Positions 1 to 11,913 of a DNA stretch of 64,000 nucleotides are shown piece after piece (positions within the stretch are counted from its first letter, which is position 1; every line of letters begins with the position of its first letter). The DNA is from Lycium barbarum (lineage: Eukaryota > Streptophyta > Magnoliopsida > Solanales > Solanaceae), in NCBI RefSeq assembly GCF_019175385.1, contig NC_083348.1, forward strand, positions 1,069,001 to 1,133,000, written 5' to 3'. The translations under genes were made by a program, and so were the position numbers. The notes beneath the pieces are model-generated. The model saw nothing but the letters and a program-made list of their open reading frames with translations. It was not told the DNA's origin and did no database searches.

Positions 1-826
1 TATCTTTGTAAATAAATCAAAAGTAATATTAATAAGGAGAGATTCATACCTTATTTTTGTTAAAACAGCGATATCTTCACTATCCACCTTGAATCCGCTG
101 CAAAACCATACTAGAATCACATCTATGCGTTTATCCGAGCTTCGATTAATACTCCGTCACTTGAAAATTGCTTACTTTTTGATTCCCTCACTCCCTCTTC
201 AAATTTTCTAGAATTTTCTGGGCAAATCTGGTGAAAAAAGAGGGTTCTTACCCTTTTCATAAGGGTCAAATTCGGGTCGAGTTCACTGTAGCATTTTACT
301 GTAGCAGCACTGTTACTGTAGCAGTACTGTAGCACGCGTTTCTGCTCGGTCAGCCTGACTTGTAACGTTCATAATTCTCTACTCCGATGTCCTATCGACG
401 AGCGGTTTGTTGCGTTAGAAACTAGACTCGACCAACTTCATTTTAAGCTTTTAAAACACCTTAAAAATCCTCATATACCTGGAGATATACCCCTCCAAAG
501 TTGACCCAAAATTCTATCCTTAGTTCTGCCAACTTTTTTCAAATTTTCGACAAACTTATTTTCTTTGATTTGCTTGGTCCTGGAATCTTCCAAAACTCCC
601 CCTACATGATATTTATCATTTATTATACTTGATAATGGTCATGTTCTTGTGTTTTCAAGATTGCCCTTCCCGGTTATGACTTACAAGATTGTAATTCGTC
701 CTTTACTTCGTTGTTACGTACTTTCCATGGCTTGTACCTTCCAAAACTTCATGGGACGTCTTCGATACTCCATTACTATGGTGAAGTACGTGGCATGCTC
801 ATGCTCCGAAAGTGCGGGGTGTAACA
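1..826 (+). mobile_element. 3' part of a long gypsy-type LTR
   Basis: The segment ends in GCGGGGTGTAACA at 826 and matches, block by block, the last ~800 bp of the complete solo LTR at 53447-56150. Shared blocks include the CTGTAGCAGTACTGTAGCA stretch and 'TATCGACGAGCGGTTTGTTG'. The start lies outside the window. It appears to have landed inside the repeat that continues at 827: the paralogous copy at 7.9 kb runs uninterrupted through this point, so AAGAA may be one half of its target-site duplication. No coding capacity. Whether it is a solo LTR or the 3' LTR of a whole element cannot be told from here. Confidence 0.75.
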
Positions 827-1944
827 AAGAATAACATATTATCTCCCTCTGTCTTTATGTCTCCGAATCATCCTAGGATATGGTTCAACTGTCAAATCCT
901 AATAGGTGATCAACTATGCTTGCATGTAAAATATAACCAACTATTGAATGATCGAAGAAACTCTTTTCTTCTTTCATTCGAATGCCCTAGCCAAGGTCTT
1001 AAGTCAATCGTTTACAAATCATGACAACATAGAGCTTCAACTCATTACCAGGAGTTGACAGATTCCATCTCGATCAATCATTAATCCTACAAGTGTTTGA
1101 TCATACCCAATATCCTTTCGACTATCGCCCTAGGGCCATAGGTGTCCAGTATCAAAGTACAATAAACAACATATCAATTACTATGATGATGTCAGGTCAA
1201 AGGAAAAACTTGTACATTACATTCTTCTAGAAAATATCCTATTGACAGTTTATGGTAATTCTAACCATTAGGAATTATTTAATGAGTCGTTTCAATGATC
1301 ATATCTCTATATGCATCATCTATGTATGTAATTTAGTTAATGAGTGGCTGAACTTAAAAAAAACAGCTTATAAGTAAAAAAAAAAAATAATTGGGGTAGC
1401 CCAACTTTTTTTTTTTTTTGGCTTATAAGCTGTTTTCAGCTTATAAGCTGCTTTAGATAAGCTAAGCCAAACGGGCCCAATTATTTTTTTGAGCTTATTT
1501 TAAGCATAAAATGGCTTTAAGCTGGCCAGCCAAATACTAAAAAAAAGCTGAAAACAACTTATAAGTTGTTTTCAGCAACTTATAAGCCAATCTAGACGGA
1601 CTCTTAGTTAATGAGATCAACTAATCTTTATCCAATAAAGACCACCACATACATATTGACCTAACCGAGTTACTATTGTCCCAATTAGTAATCCTACGAT
1701 CAAGAACATTTTTAGATTAAGTTATAAAAGACATGACTCTCTCATTATCATAATCTCTATCATGATGTCAAGTCTCAAAACTTTAATCAAGGATCTTATC
1801 ATATTTAATCAAACAATTGATAATAAGTATGTACGATAAAAGAATATCAGATGCCATATATTTATATTAAATAACGTTCACAAAAATATGTTCAAATCAT
1901 CATATGTGAGATTGGGTCCAGGGCATATCAACTATATTCCTAAC
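827..1944 (-). repeat. Dispersed repeat R1, copy 1 (probable reverse LTR)
   Basis: Aligns through almost its whole length with 7892-8750, differing by scattered substitutions and by the MITE at 1345-1603. Both copies end on the right in a similar TATATTC-x-TAACA, so read on the minus strand they begin TGTTA, as an LTR would. The left end is lost here because the gypsy-type LTR abuts it. Short reading frames inside are not conserved between the copies. Assignment to an LTR is inference from the terminal TG and the repeat nature. Confidence 0.5.
1345..1603. mobile_element. MITE-like insertion, 259 bp
   Basis: Flanked by an exact 12-bp direct repeat TTAGTTAATGAG (1333-1344 and 1604-1615). The paralogous R1 copy near 8410 has a single TTAGTTAATAAG and no insert, so it is a natural empty site. 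The insert is rich in repeated AGCTTATAAG / CTTATAAGC motifs in both orientations, giving strong internal foldback potential, and has no ORF. A hAT- or Mutator-type non-autonomous DNA transposon is the likely class. The 12-bp flank is longer than the usual 8-9 bp TSD, so a few bases may match by chance. Confidence 0.7.
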
Positions 1945-3719
1945 AGGATTGTCCATTTAGAAGACATCTATCTTTGTAATCAATCGTAATTTGCTAGGGG
2001 AATGGTAAATTTGAAAGTTCCAGCCTCATCTTATTTTTCAGTTGAGCTTTTCTTTGATACTTACCCTGATCATTCAACTTGAGTTTATTGAATGACTTTG
2101 TGACTTGGCTGAGATTGAAAGTTGATGCCTCTAATGTTCATCGATTTCAGTGGCAGAAATGATTTAACCAAAGAACTGAAGTCTCTTGGTTTGTACTGAG
2201 AAATTGGAAATTCTAAGGTAATTTTAAAAATCAAGGTTAGAAGAGACCAAGAAGACAACTTGAACACATTTAATAAGCTAAAATGGTTCATTCCACTAGC
2301 TAGAAAGTGAAAAGAGCAAGTTTCTCCTAGAGAACAATCAACTGAATGTTAAAGATCGTAAAATGTTAGTGCTGAGTAAATACATTTCGACGATAAGGGT
2401 ATGTCTATTGTTCAGAGAGGGATTAAAGGAAAACAGTTAAAACCAATGACTCGATTACGTTTGAAAAGATTAATAAAAATAATCCAATTGTTCTCTTCAA
2501 TTTCTTTCTTAAACAGGAACATTATCAAATTAATAGCTGTAATGATGTAATGAGAATGTTACACATATAGCACTAGTATTTTCTTGGTGTAAATTTTACG
2601 ATTCATGGCAACATGATCGAGATTTTTGTTTACTGTCAGAATATGAAGTACACATACTTGGAGAAATCATATAGTAACCTCGATTAATTTGAAGTTGAAT
2701 CTTGTTCATGTTTACTGCCATATAGAGTAGTTTTTTTTTTTTTTTTTTTTTTCCGGTTTTCTCCATCATGTACTAATTATGCACATGTTTTTTTTTTTTT
2801 TTGGTAATTATGCACATGTGATGTAATAAAAATTGGCGGAAAAACTAAGCCATTAATATGGCCAGAAAATCCTAACACTTTTAGATTTGTTTGAACCCTT
2901 TTACTAGTTTTGATGTCCACTTACCTCTGTAGCATCGACTAATATGGAGAACTTTACTCTAATAATCGATTTTGAAATTCTGACTACAACTAAAGGGATA
3001 ATTGTACTTAATTACGTAACATAACATGTTATCTTTTTTCTTTTTTTTTTAAAAAATCTAATTACATAGGGGGCAGGTGAAGGGGAAACAAGGGAGGTGA
3101 TTACAACGTGGGGATTCGAACCCTCATTAACAAGGTAATAGTAGGACAAATTTTCAACCATTTTGATTTTGTTCACTTGGCTAGAGTTAGTCAAGGTGTG
3201 CTCTTTGCAATAGATTTATTGTAAGGGGGAGAAATTAAAAGTTTAATTCCTAGGTTGCAATAGATTGTAATCTGAAGTTGTTCGTTTATAGTGAAGTTTG
3301 AACAAATCCTACTGCAGTGGGTCATGGTTTTTAATCCCTTGAGTAAAGAGTTTTTCGCGTAAACATCTTGTGTTATTTACTTTTTGTCTTACTTAAGAGA
3401 ACAGATAAAGAACCTGATTCTCTATACTGTTTGGTAGACTCTTATATTCTATCATATGTATATTTAACCTCTCAATTCGATATTATATAAATAAAAAATA
3501 AAAGTAAAAAATAATAAAGAACTAGAAGTTTTTTGTATTTTCTACTGGTAAATGAATTTTTGTCTGGGAAAGCTCGCCATTTTCTTGTAAAATCTATTGC
3601 CAATTGTGTTTAATTTGTCGATAGTATGGAATGCAACAACCTCTGTGAAAATTACTATTTCAAATTGTGTCTCTTATTTTCAAAATTGTTAAGCCAGTGT
3701 AGAATCATTCCTTGCATGA
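1945..3719. other. AT-rich spacer, no gene seen
   Basis: Contains poly-T runs near 2731-2751 and 2788-2802 and only short frames without recognisable motifs. A GGGATTCGAACCC-like string near 3112 resembles a tRNA B box but has no tRNA fold around it. Nothing further can be supported. Confidence 0.6.
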
Positions 3720-5180
3720 TGCATCTAGCATAAAGCAACTATAAGATGAAATATTTAATCAACATATATATATATATATATATGTCATAATTAAAGCAAT
3801 TACATTGATGAAAAACGAGCCAACATACATGACATATATATAACAAAATGGTTCCATAAAAACAAAATCATATTGTATAACAAGGCCGCCTATAAGAATT
3901 TAAAAAATACACAAGTTGTAATCTAAATTAAACTTGTTCGAGAACGGGCCTCTTATTGGCTCATTCACATTCATCGAATCATTCGTGGTATATATATGTC
4001 GATAGGCTCGGTTAAAGATGTGACTCTGATATAATACTTGCTTCGCAAATGTAGCAAATTGCCCTTCCAATCATATTCTTCATATCAATGGGACATTCTA
4101 CACCTCCTTCATGACAATAAAATGGATAAGTGAAGATTGTGTCAAGTTTAGTCATTTTATTCTTTGGTGCTGGTTTTGCTCTTGACTTCCTCTTTCCCAT
4201 TTTTTTTTTTGGTCAACAGAAAACTTTGGGACTTTAATTTACAGAGAAAGAGTCCCTCTATTTAAAAGTATTGTTTTTGTTTTCCTAAATTGATTCGGAT
4301 TCGAATATTTACAAATTCTTTTTCTCTCTTTTCTGTTGGTTTTGGTTTCAGGAATATTAGTTTGGGTTTAGGAAAATAGTTGTTTATGGAAATAAATAGT
4401 TTGTGAAGGACTAGACCCAAATTGAGTCAAATTAGGAGATCCACATTCGGCAGTTTCTTGTTCTTTATTTGTTTTTCAGGTTACTCCTTATGCTTTAATT
4501 TATTGGATTTTGGTCCCTTAATTATGTGTAATTTAAATTTTAGTCATTTGAATATTTGATATCTAACAAAACATATTTAATATTCAATTACTTAAATGTA
4601 TACTTTTCATCCATTTGCTTGTCTATATCGCAAACTTCTTGAATTTTTTATTGTTTCCCTTTAACACAATATATTTACTCTCTCTTTTCAACTTCACATA
4701 CAGTATATATACGAGTAAAATATTAAATGAATCAGTCTAAAAAAGTATCGTGGGGCCTACAATATCTTATCATTGACAAAATTCAATTGTAAAATTTATA
4801 TAGTTTCTAAATATTAAAAAAAAAAAATCAATCTTTTGGAGGAACAAAAAGGGGAGCAATGCCAAACAAATTGTGATATACGAGTGAAGAAAATGTGAAG
4901 TCACCCTTATTTTTCTATCAAGGGAGTTGTTGACTGATAGACCTAAAAATGCATGCGTTTGAGAAATGTATGTAGATCACTATGAAATTGTGTGAGATAA
5001 ATTAGGCATATACCCATTAAAAATAGTTGTAAGTACCGTGGATCAATTGATTAATGCAAGATGAATATGCTGTTATAGATTTAATCAAGTGGAAAATTTG
5101 TAGTAGTTGTGTTTTTTTCCTAATTTTCCTCTTGATTAAATAGCTTGCTAAGCCACTTATATAATAGGAGTCAAATTCAT
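3720..5180 (-). repeat. ELF1-like locus unit A (degenerate)
   Basis: One member of a family of ~1.5-2 kb units seen also around 32.3-34.5, 48.9-51.1, 60.1-61.5 and 62.5-62.9 kb. Shared landmarks in order on the plus strand are: a 3' flank with 'aacaaaa..catattgtat', the ELF1-like coding stretch, a promoter-side block with 'CTTTGGGA..TTTAC' and 'CCTAAATTGATTCGGATTCG', then 'ATGCATGCGTTTG.GAAATGTATGTAGA' and 'TTAAATAGCTTGCTAA'. A (TA)n tract lies at 3764-3783. The TATA position reads TTTAAA in this copy rather than TATAAATA, which suggests a decayed promoter. Confidence 0.7.
3931..4200 (-). pseudogene. ELF1: ELF1-like elongation factor, frameshifted
   Basis: Opens with the family's basic N-terminus MGKRKSRAKPAPK and keeps the VECPIDMKN..GRAICYIC core, but the first zinc pair reads YPFYC where the family has CPFC, so a zinc-binding cysteine is lost. 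After CYICEAS the frame breaks and stops at residue 62. The expected LTEP-IDIY tail can still be read in another frame downstream, to about 3931. Intact relatives are small zinc-ribbon proteins that act with RNA polymerase II during transcript elongation. Because both a cysteine and the C-terminal frame are lost, I call it a pseudogene. Confidence 0.8.
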
Positions 5181-5796
5181 GCATTTTAAATCTTTAATGA
5201 GAGTGAGTCTTTCGTCGTCAAGGGGTATGTTGATAATTCTGATTTGAAACCAATTGGTTTTACTAATGCAGGGAAGACTCTGTTGTAAATTGATACTGCT
5301 ACACGTGTAGTTCTTTAGGACACCTGTTTGCACTTCTCTTCTTCCATCATATCAATAAGACAATAATCAATACTTTGTCGAACCTGCCAGGGTCTTTCAT
5401 GGACGCTCTCTTTCCTTCTCTTACATTTGTTTCGCCTTTGCTTCCTGGTTTTTCTTTTAAGAATATTTTCAGTATTGGTTCGACCTGTGTCGTTTTCTCA
5501 TTTCTTAACTGATTCTACTTATGCATGTTCTTAAATTATTTGTTGTCAATTTTTTTATTCTATCCAGAATGCTTCTCAAAGGGCGTTCTCTAGAGGTCGT
5601 GACGTTTTAGAGATCTGGAGGTCTTCAATGGAGGTATTTTTCTAGGTATTTTTCCTCCTTTTTCCTTTGTCATCTATCACCACTGCTCGCGATAGGAAAA
5701 AAACGGAATTTATTAAAGGCTATTGTAGAACTTGTCGAGCCTTTGGTTCTTTTGTAAACTATTTTGCATATTTTTTTGGTAGAAAAGATATTTATA
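5181..5796. other. Spacer, no gene seen
   Basis: No long open frame, terminal repeat or RNA-like structure was found between ELF1 unit A and the RNase H ORF. Confidence 0.5.
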
Positions 5797-6459
5797 TTAT
5801 ATATTAAGGCGGTAGATTATTCCAAGCAGTAGCATGTGTAGCCACCGAAGCGGTACTCGTACTTCCACTGGAATCATAACTGATAATACTAAGGATAGAG
5901 TATTACATACTGAAATAACTACTAGCTTCGTAGATAAGACATCCTTCTCCGCATCCATTATTTTTAATATAAGCGGAGGAGGAGTAGACATAGTAGATAG
6001 TTGATTGCATGAAGACAGCTGAGTTCCTTGCTTAGCCAAAAAGTGAGCCACCTTGTTACCTTCCCTAAAAGTGTGCCGCACCACTAGATTCTGCAACTTC
6101 CTCAACAGATACCTGCAAGAGTAAATGAGATTGTTATAAGGCGGTGTGGGTGTGTCAAGTAGGTGTATTACCTCTACCGAGTCAGTTTCTACTTCCAGTG
6201 GAACCAAATGCGCTGTCTCGGCAAGCAGGAGACCTTGATGGATGGCATGGAGTTCCGCCACAGTGTGGTTGAAGGTGATAATTTTACTAGCATAGCCAAC
6301 AACCCAATCACCTGCACTATTCCGAATTGCACCACCAATTCCTCCAAAATTAGTAGTATTTGAAAAGGCACCATCCGTATTAAGTTTAAATCGTTCCAGG
6401 AGATGGGGGAACCACTTAATATTAATTTCCTTAGGGATGTGACTTGCGTGGGATTGCAT
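5797..6459 (-). CDS. RNase H-like (RVT_3 type) domain protein
   Basis: 220-residue ORF. About residues 22-150 read as a plant type-1 RNase H domain of the RVT_3 kind: FKLNTDGA (first acidic residue), then GGIGGAIRNSAGDWV, AELHAI (Glu), ETDSVEV (Asp), and a late HTFREGNKVAHFLAKQG. The last catalytic position, normally Asp in the N-x-x-A-D motif, is His here, so activity is doubtful. Such domains are common as C-termini of plant LINE elements and as free-standing genes derived from them. No reverse transcriptase lies upstream, so this is either a LINE remnant or a stand-alone derived ORF. The C-terminal ~70 residues have no motif I can name. The ATG at 6459 is the first Met of the open frame. 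Confidence 0.6.
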   Translation of the reverse strand: MQSHASHIPKEINIKWFPHLLERFKLNTDGAFSNTTNFGGIGGAIRNSAGDWVVGYASKIITFNHTVAELHAIHQGLLLAETAHLVPLEVETDSVEVIHLLDTPTPPYNNLIYSCRYLLRKLQNLVVRHTFREGNKVAHFLAKQGTQLSSCNQLSTMSTPPPLILKIMDAEKDVLSTKLVVISVCNTLSLVLSVMIPVEVRVPLRWLHMLLLGIIYRLNI

Positions 6460-7130
6460 AGGGTGTTTCTAACACGCAGCCGAAGACAAAAACAATTCTA
6501 AACATATCTAGTTATATTTTAAAATTTATTCACAGGTCGAAGAATGGATCCAAGACAAACCTGTTAGAAAAAGCCTTGACTTAAAATCTCTTCAATAGTA
6601 CGAAGAGCCTATGTACAGAGGCGAATTTATGTATTAATTTTGGGTCACGTGAACACATGGTCACTCGACTAAACTCAATATATTATGTGTATAATTCTAA
6701 AAATATATCTAATATTACCTGAAGAAACACGTGGTCAAACCAGGCCGAGTGGAGCATTGATTAGGGGCTGTATTTATTTCCTTAAGGTCTCGGGATTGAA
6801 CCTGAGCTCTTGCATGTTCTATGCTTTTATTAAAGCTGTCTTTTAGCTTTTTTTTTTTTTTTTTTTATATATTATTCTACATCCTTTTTCTTCTATAATT
6901 CTATTACCCAAAAGTAAAAATCGTGTTTCTTTTTTATATTACCTCTAATGATTTTTTTTCTTTACCCAAGTCCCAAAAGACAAAAGAAATTGAAAAACCC
7001 CATAGGCGCTAAGCTGCAACGAACCAAAGGCAAAAAAATAATAATCAAATAACCTCATAGCTAATGGTGAATCCATCCTCTTAAAATTCTGGATTCGCCT
7101 ATGCCTATGTGTATCCACACCCAGACTGAT
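6460..7130. other. AT-rich spacer with short dispersed repeat
   Basis: No gene seen. Around 6616-6760 the sequence shares an ordered set of motifs (GCGAATTTATGTAT, GGGTCAC.TGAA, ATATTA.GT.TATAAT) with 62359-62450. This is followed by a possible A-box-like AGGCCGAGTGG near 6740, which hints at a SINE. A poly-T run lies at about 6848-6866. Confidence 0.4.
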
Positions 7131-8750
7131 CCCTGCTATCAACTCTTTGGTTAATAGAACGCTAGAACAAATTGAATGAAAATAATCGTGCTAAAATTCT
7201 GTAAGAATTTCAGCACGACTTGAAAGAACAAGAAAGACAATTTCTTGGTTCTCTTTAATTTTTTACGGCTGTTTTTTTTTTCTCTGCTATCTCACGTTGC
7301 CCACAACTCCTTTTTATATGATATATGGGCAAGAGGTGGACTTCTTTTCAAAGTCCAATTCTTATTTGAATTTGCAGACTTTCTGGTAAAGAATCAAATT
7401 CCATTCAAAATGGGATCACACGCACGTAATGGGACTTATCTCATGTTTCTCGAATTGTAAATTTGATATTACATAGGAGTCCTTAATTAATATTTACACA
7501 CATCTCTATATAAATAAATATTAATGATGAGTATCAAATATATATCTCGTATATACATTGATAATTATTAATTTTATTTACTATTTCAAATAGCAAGATT
7601 CAATTTATTCACTATATTAATTATATTCTATGTACTAGCAATGAATATAATAATATACTATTCGGACTAAAGTATTATTTATTTGACTAACTAAATTCTA
7701 TTATTTAATTATCAAACACAAATAATTAATCCTTTAGCAAAGATTAGAACACTCGTTAGTGTGCGACCTCATAGGTTCAATACTAAATCTGTAGTAAAAC
7801 GATCTGATCAATATACTAATCAAGGGTATTGTCTAGAAACACTCCTTAATGACCATATAGCATGAAGTATACAAATTACTCTCAAGAACCCGTAGAAGAA
7901 TAACATATTATTTCCCTCTGTCTTTATAGCTCCGAATCACCCTAGGATATGGTTCAACTGTCAAATCCTAATAGGCGATCAACTATGCTTGCATGTAAAA
8001 TTTAACCAACTATTGAATGATCTAAGAAACTCTTTTCTTTTCTTCTTTCATTCGAATGCCCTGGCCAAGGTCTTAAGTTAGTCGTTTACAATTCATGACA
8101 ACATAGAGCTTAAACTCATTACCAAGAGTTGACAGATTCCATTTCGATCAATCACTAATTCTACAAGAGTTTGATCATACCCAATATCCTTTCGATTATG
8201 GCCCTAGGGCCATAGGCGTCTGGTATCAAAGTACAACAACAACATGTCAATTACTATGATGCTCTCAAGTCAAAGGAAAAACTAGTACATCACATTCTTC
8301 AAGAAAATATCCTATTGACAGTTTATGGTAATTATAACCATTAGGATTATTATTCAATGGGTCGGTTCAATGATCATATCTTTATATGCATCATCTATAT
8401 ATGTAATTTAGTTAATAAGATCAACTAATCTTTATCCAATAAAGGCCACCACATACATATTGATCTAACCGGGTTACTAATATCCTAATTAGTAATCCTA
8501 CGATCAAGAACATTTTTAGATTAAGTTATAAAAGACATGACTCTCTTGTTATCATAATCTCTATCACGATGTCATATCTCAAAACTTTAATCAAGGATCT
8601 TATCATATTTAATCAAACAATTGATAATAAGTATGTACGATAAAAGAATATCAGATGCCATATATTTATATTAAATAATGTTGACAAAAATATGTTCAAA
8701 TCATCATATGTGAGATTGGGTCTAGGGCATATCAACTATATTCGTAACAA
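7131..8750 (-). repeat. Dispersed repeat R1, copy 2 (probable reverse LTR)
   Basis: From 7892 to 8750 this is the uninterrupted paralogue of 832-1944, including the MITE empty site near 8410. The right end ATTCGTAACA marks the putative LTR start on the minus strand. The left boundary is not fixed: the repeat seems to extend further left than copy 1, and I found neither a convincing TG start nor a TSD for it. No coding function seen. Confidence 0.45.
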
Positions 8751-8923
8751 CTTGAACCTTTTCGCTTCTCATGGAGAGAATTTTGGTATCTTCCGTACAA
8801 TGTTTTGGATAGTACAGTTATTGGTGCAGAGGTTGCAATATCAAACATTGATTGCCCTTTCCAACTTGCAGTTTATTTATAAACTAGTATCTGGACACAT
8901 GCATTGCACGTGTACTCTGTGAC

Positions 8924-11908
8924 TGTCACGACCCAAGCTAGAGGGCCACGACAGGCACCTGACCGTACTAGTCAAGCACCATTTGACATACATCTGTGAC
9001 TTCAACATGAACATAGGTAGTCCGATAGGGCCATTATATGATTCTCGATACACTCATAAGGAAACATGCATGTATCAATTAATCTGAAAGACCTATCTAT
9101 ATGAATATGCTGGACATATTGCATAAGCCGATAAGGCTATCATAATCATCTATGACACCATATAAACTCTCAAGTCTGGACACCATCTGACCGTACATAA
9201 CTGTCTACAAGCCTCTACTAGAAAACATAACATAACGTGACCGGGACAGGGCCTCGCCATACCCATACATATGTGCATACATAAATATACATAAGACCAT
9301 GCTGACTTCTGGCATCTTTGGAACAAATGGAGTGCATCAACCTCATCTGCTAAGCTGACATCCTAATAGATGGATCACCAACTTGTATCTCGGGACTTGA
9401 GGGCATGAAAGGTAACCCCCCAAGCAATGAGGGAGTCAGTACGAATAATGTACCGAGTATGTAAGGCAATAGATAACTGAAACTGAAATTGAACTGAAAA
9501 TGTAATAATCTGGAGGCCAAAGAATGCCCTGACTATCTCACCTGTCCTGTCTCATATGTAATGCACTATAATACTATTATATATCTCACTGACCAAGTGG
9601 CCAGGCAACTGTAAAATCTCACTGACCAAGTGGCCAAGCCATATATCTCACTAACCCGTCTCGAAATACATTTCTAATCTAATAGCTCTTTTACGAAAAA
9701 TTGGGCAGCACTTCCCCTACATTTCCTCACTTTCCCGAATTCAAAACAACACCAAACAACATCATCAAAAATATCAACAACCAATGCTATCCATTCAACC
9801 CCTCAACAATGTAAGAACAATTTAAGCAAGTCAAACAATATTACAACAAGCGGCAAGCTCGGTTTACGATTAAACAACCATAGTTTTAAACCACTTCCTT
9901 CCAAAATTTAGCAACAACATCACTGACCAAGTGGCCAGGCAACTGTAAAATCTCACTGACCAAGTGGCCAAGCCATATATCTCACTAACCCGTCGGTCAG
10001 GTAATCTGTCTCACTAACCCGTAGGCCAGGCATATCTGTCTCACTGACCCGTAGGCCAGGCATATCTGTCTCACTGACCAAGTGGCCAGGCTAAAGAAAA
10101 AAATGTCTCACTGACCAAGTGGCCAGGCTAAAGAAAATATATGTATATCATGCAGTACATCATGCATATACTGAAAAATACTGATACTGTAACTTGTCTA
10201 TCCTGTCTCTCTATAAACTCAAGGACATAGGGAGGGGATATGGCCCCTCAGAAAGAATAACATAACATTCGGAAACTATGCAGCAATATGACAAGCTCTA
10301 CTTTGACAAATCTCTAGTCATAAGGTTCATTACACTCTTACCACATATGGATCATGCCAAGAAAAGAAGGAACAACCATAACATACCTTTGTTGTCAATG
10401 ACTCAATATATACTTCCCATGGTGCTTCAACCTACATCAATGCATTAGAACTATGGTTAATGCCATGGATGAACTCGAAATACATTTCTAATCTAATAGC
10501 TCTTTTACGAAAAATTGGGCAGCACTTCCCCTACATTTCCTCACTTTCCCGAATTCAAAACAACACCAAACAACATCATCAATAATATCAACAACCAATG
10601 CTATCCATTCAGCCCCTCATCAATGTAAGAACAATTTAAGCAAGTCAAACAATATTACAACAAGCGGCAAGCTCGGTTTACGATTAAACAACCATAGTTT
10701 TAAACCACTTCCTTCCAAAATTTAGCAACAACATTAACCACAACGTATTCAATTATCTCTACTGATGTCATCCACAGTACAACTTTAAAACAACCCCATA
10801 ACAGTCCCACAAGTTCAGCAACTCAAACTGATTTTTAAGGTCACTAAAACAAGTTTCCGACTTATCTTTTCTTTCAAACCAAGAACCACAACCAGCAGTA
10901 CATAAGTAAGACTCTTCTCATGTAAACGAGCCATGAATTCAACTTAAAAACAAGTACACAACCAGCCAGCAATGGCACAACAACAAACAACATGCTACTC
11001 TTTCGAAACTCGCAAGTTCTAGTCTTTATGATCGAGCTACAACTCGTAGAAGCTTTAAAGGAAAGGAAAAGCATATACTTACCTTGGACTGATTATAAGC
11101 TACGAAACTTAGTCCTTTTTCATCTCAAATCAGTCCCCCAATGCAGCTACAAGAAGGAGAAAGAGAAACTAGCAAGTAGTCCGGCTTTTGGCACTGGAAT
11201 CACTTGAATCCCTTGAAATCACTTAGGGTTTGTCTGGAATTTTTGAGAAGAGTTTATAGGGGTCTATTCTTTGGTTTTTGTCTCTGAAAAATGAATGGAA
11301 TAAATGAAGGAAAATCAGCCTTTAAAATGCTCCATATGACTCACTCATCTAGCCCCTTTTTAGAGAATAAATCTTGGCCTTTCCTTTTTAAGCAAGTAGG
11401 TGATGCACCTACTTGTCACCTACTTGTTTAATTAACTAGTTTTCGCTTTGTTAGTCCGTTGAATTTAACATATACCTCATCCTTACTTCATAGTTAAGAT
11501 ACATATGAAGTAGCTCAAGCAAGTAGTACGGGAAATAAGTTGGTGAAGCAAGCATGCACATCGGGTAAGCAAGCAGCTCATTTTTATTTGTCCAAAATCT
11601 CATTTCTTATGCTTAAATGCACTCATCAACCTCAACCTAGTTGTGTATCTTCCAACTCTTATAGCCTTTGAATAACATGTTGATACTGATATACCATCTT
11701 AAGATATGCTGGTAGACGGCTTATACAATGTCCCATAAGGTCCTCAACACAAGTCTATATTAGTCGAGTTACAACGAAGCGTCAAAGTACAAAAGGAGCG
11801 AAATGAAATCTCAATTTTTTTATCAACTCAAGATACTTCCTTAATTGGTCCCACTTGTACTTACTTGTTTACCATATGCATAGCACAAAGATTTTCCGAG
11901 GTGTAATA
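8924..11908 (+). mobile_element. Solo LTR, gypsy type, TSD GTGAC
   Basis: Begins TGTCACGACCC at 8924 and ends CCGAGGTGTAATA at 11908, with a perfect 5-bp duplication GTGAC on both sides (8919-8923 and 11909-11913). The 2,985-bp interval has no pol coding, and no primer-binding site follows, so it is a solo LTR left by recombination between two LTRs. The terminal CA has decayed to TA. Inside is a block of short tandem units (TCACTGACCAAGTGGCCAGGC and variants, about 9586-10130) and a 260-bp internal duplication, described separately. Confidence 0.85.
9586..10734 (+). repeat. Internal duplications inside solo LTR
   Basis: A 260-bp block at 9661-9920 is repeated almost exactly at 10475-10734. 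The first copy is itself bracketed by a 75-bp direct duplication (9586-9660 and 9920-9994) made of the short CACTGACCAAGTGGCCAGG units. The block therefore seems to have been copied from downstream into the minisatellite with duplication of the acceptor site, as in template switching during replication or reverse transcription. Confidence 0.8.
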
Positions 11909-11913
11909 GTGAC

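Noticed and set aside
3100..3130. GGGGATTCGAACCCTC resembling a tRNA T-arm
   Set aside because: No acceptor stem, D-arm or anticodon arm could be paired around it, and it lies in AT-rich spacer.
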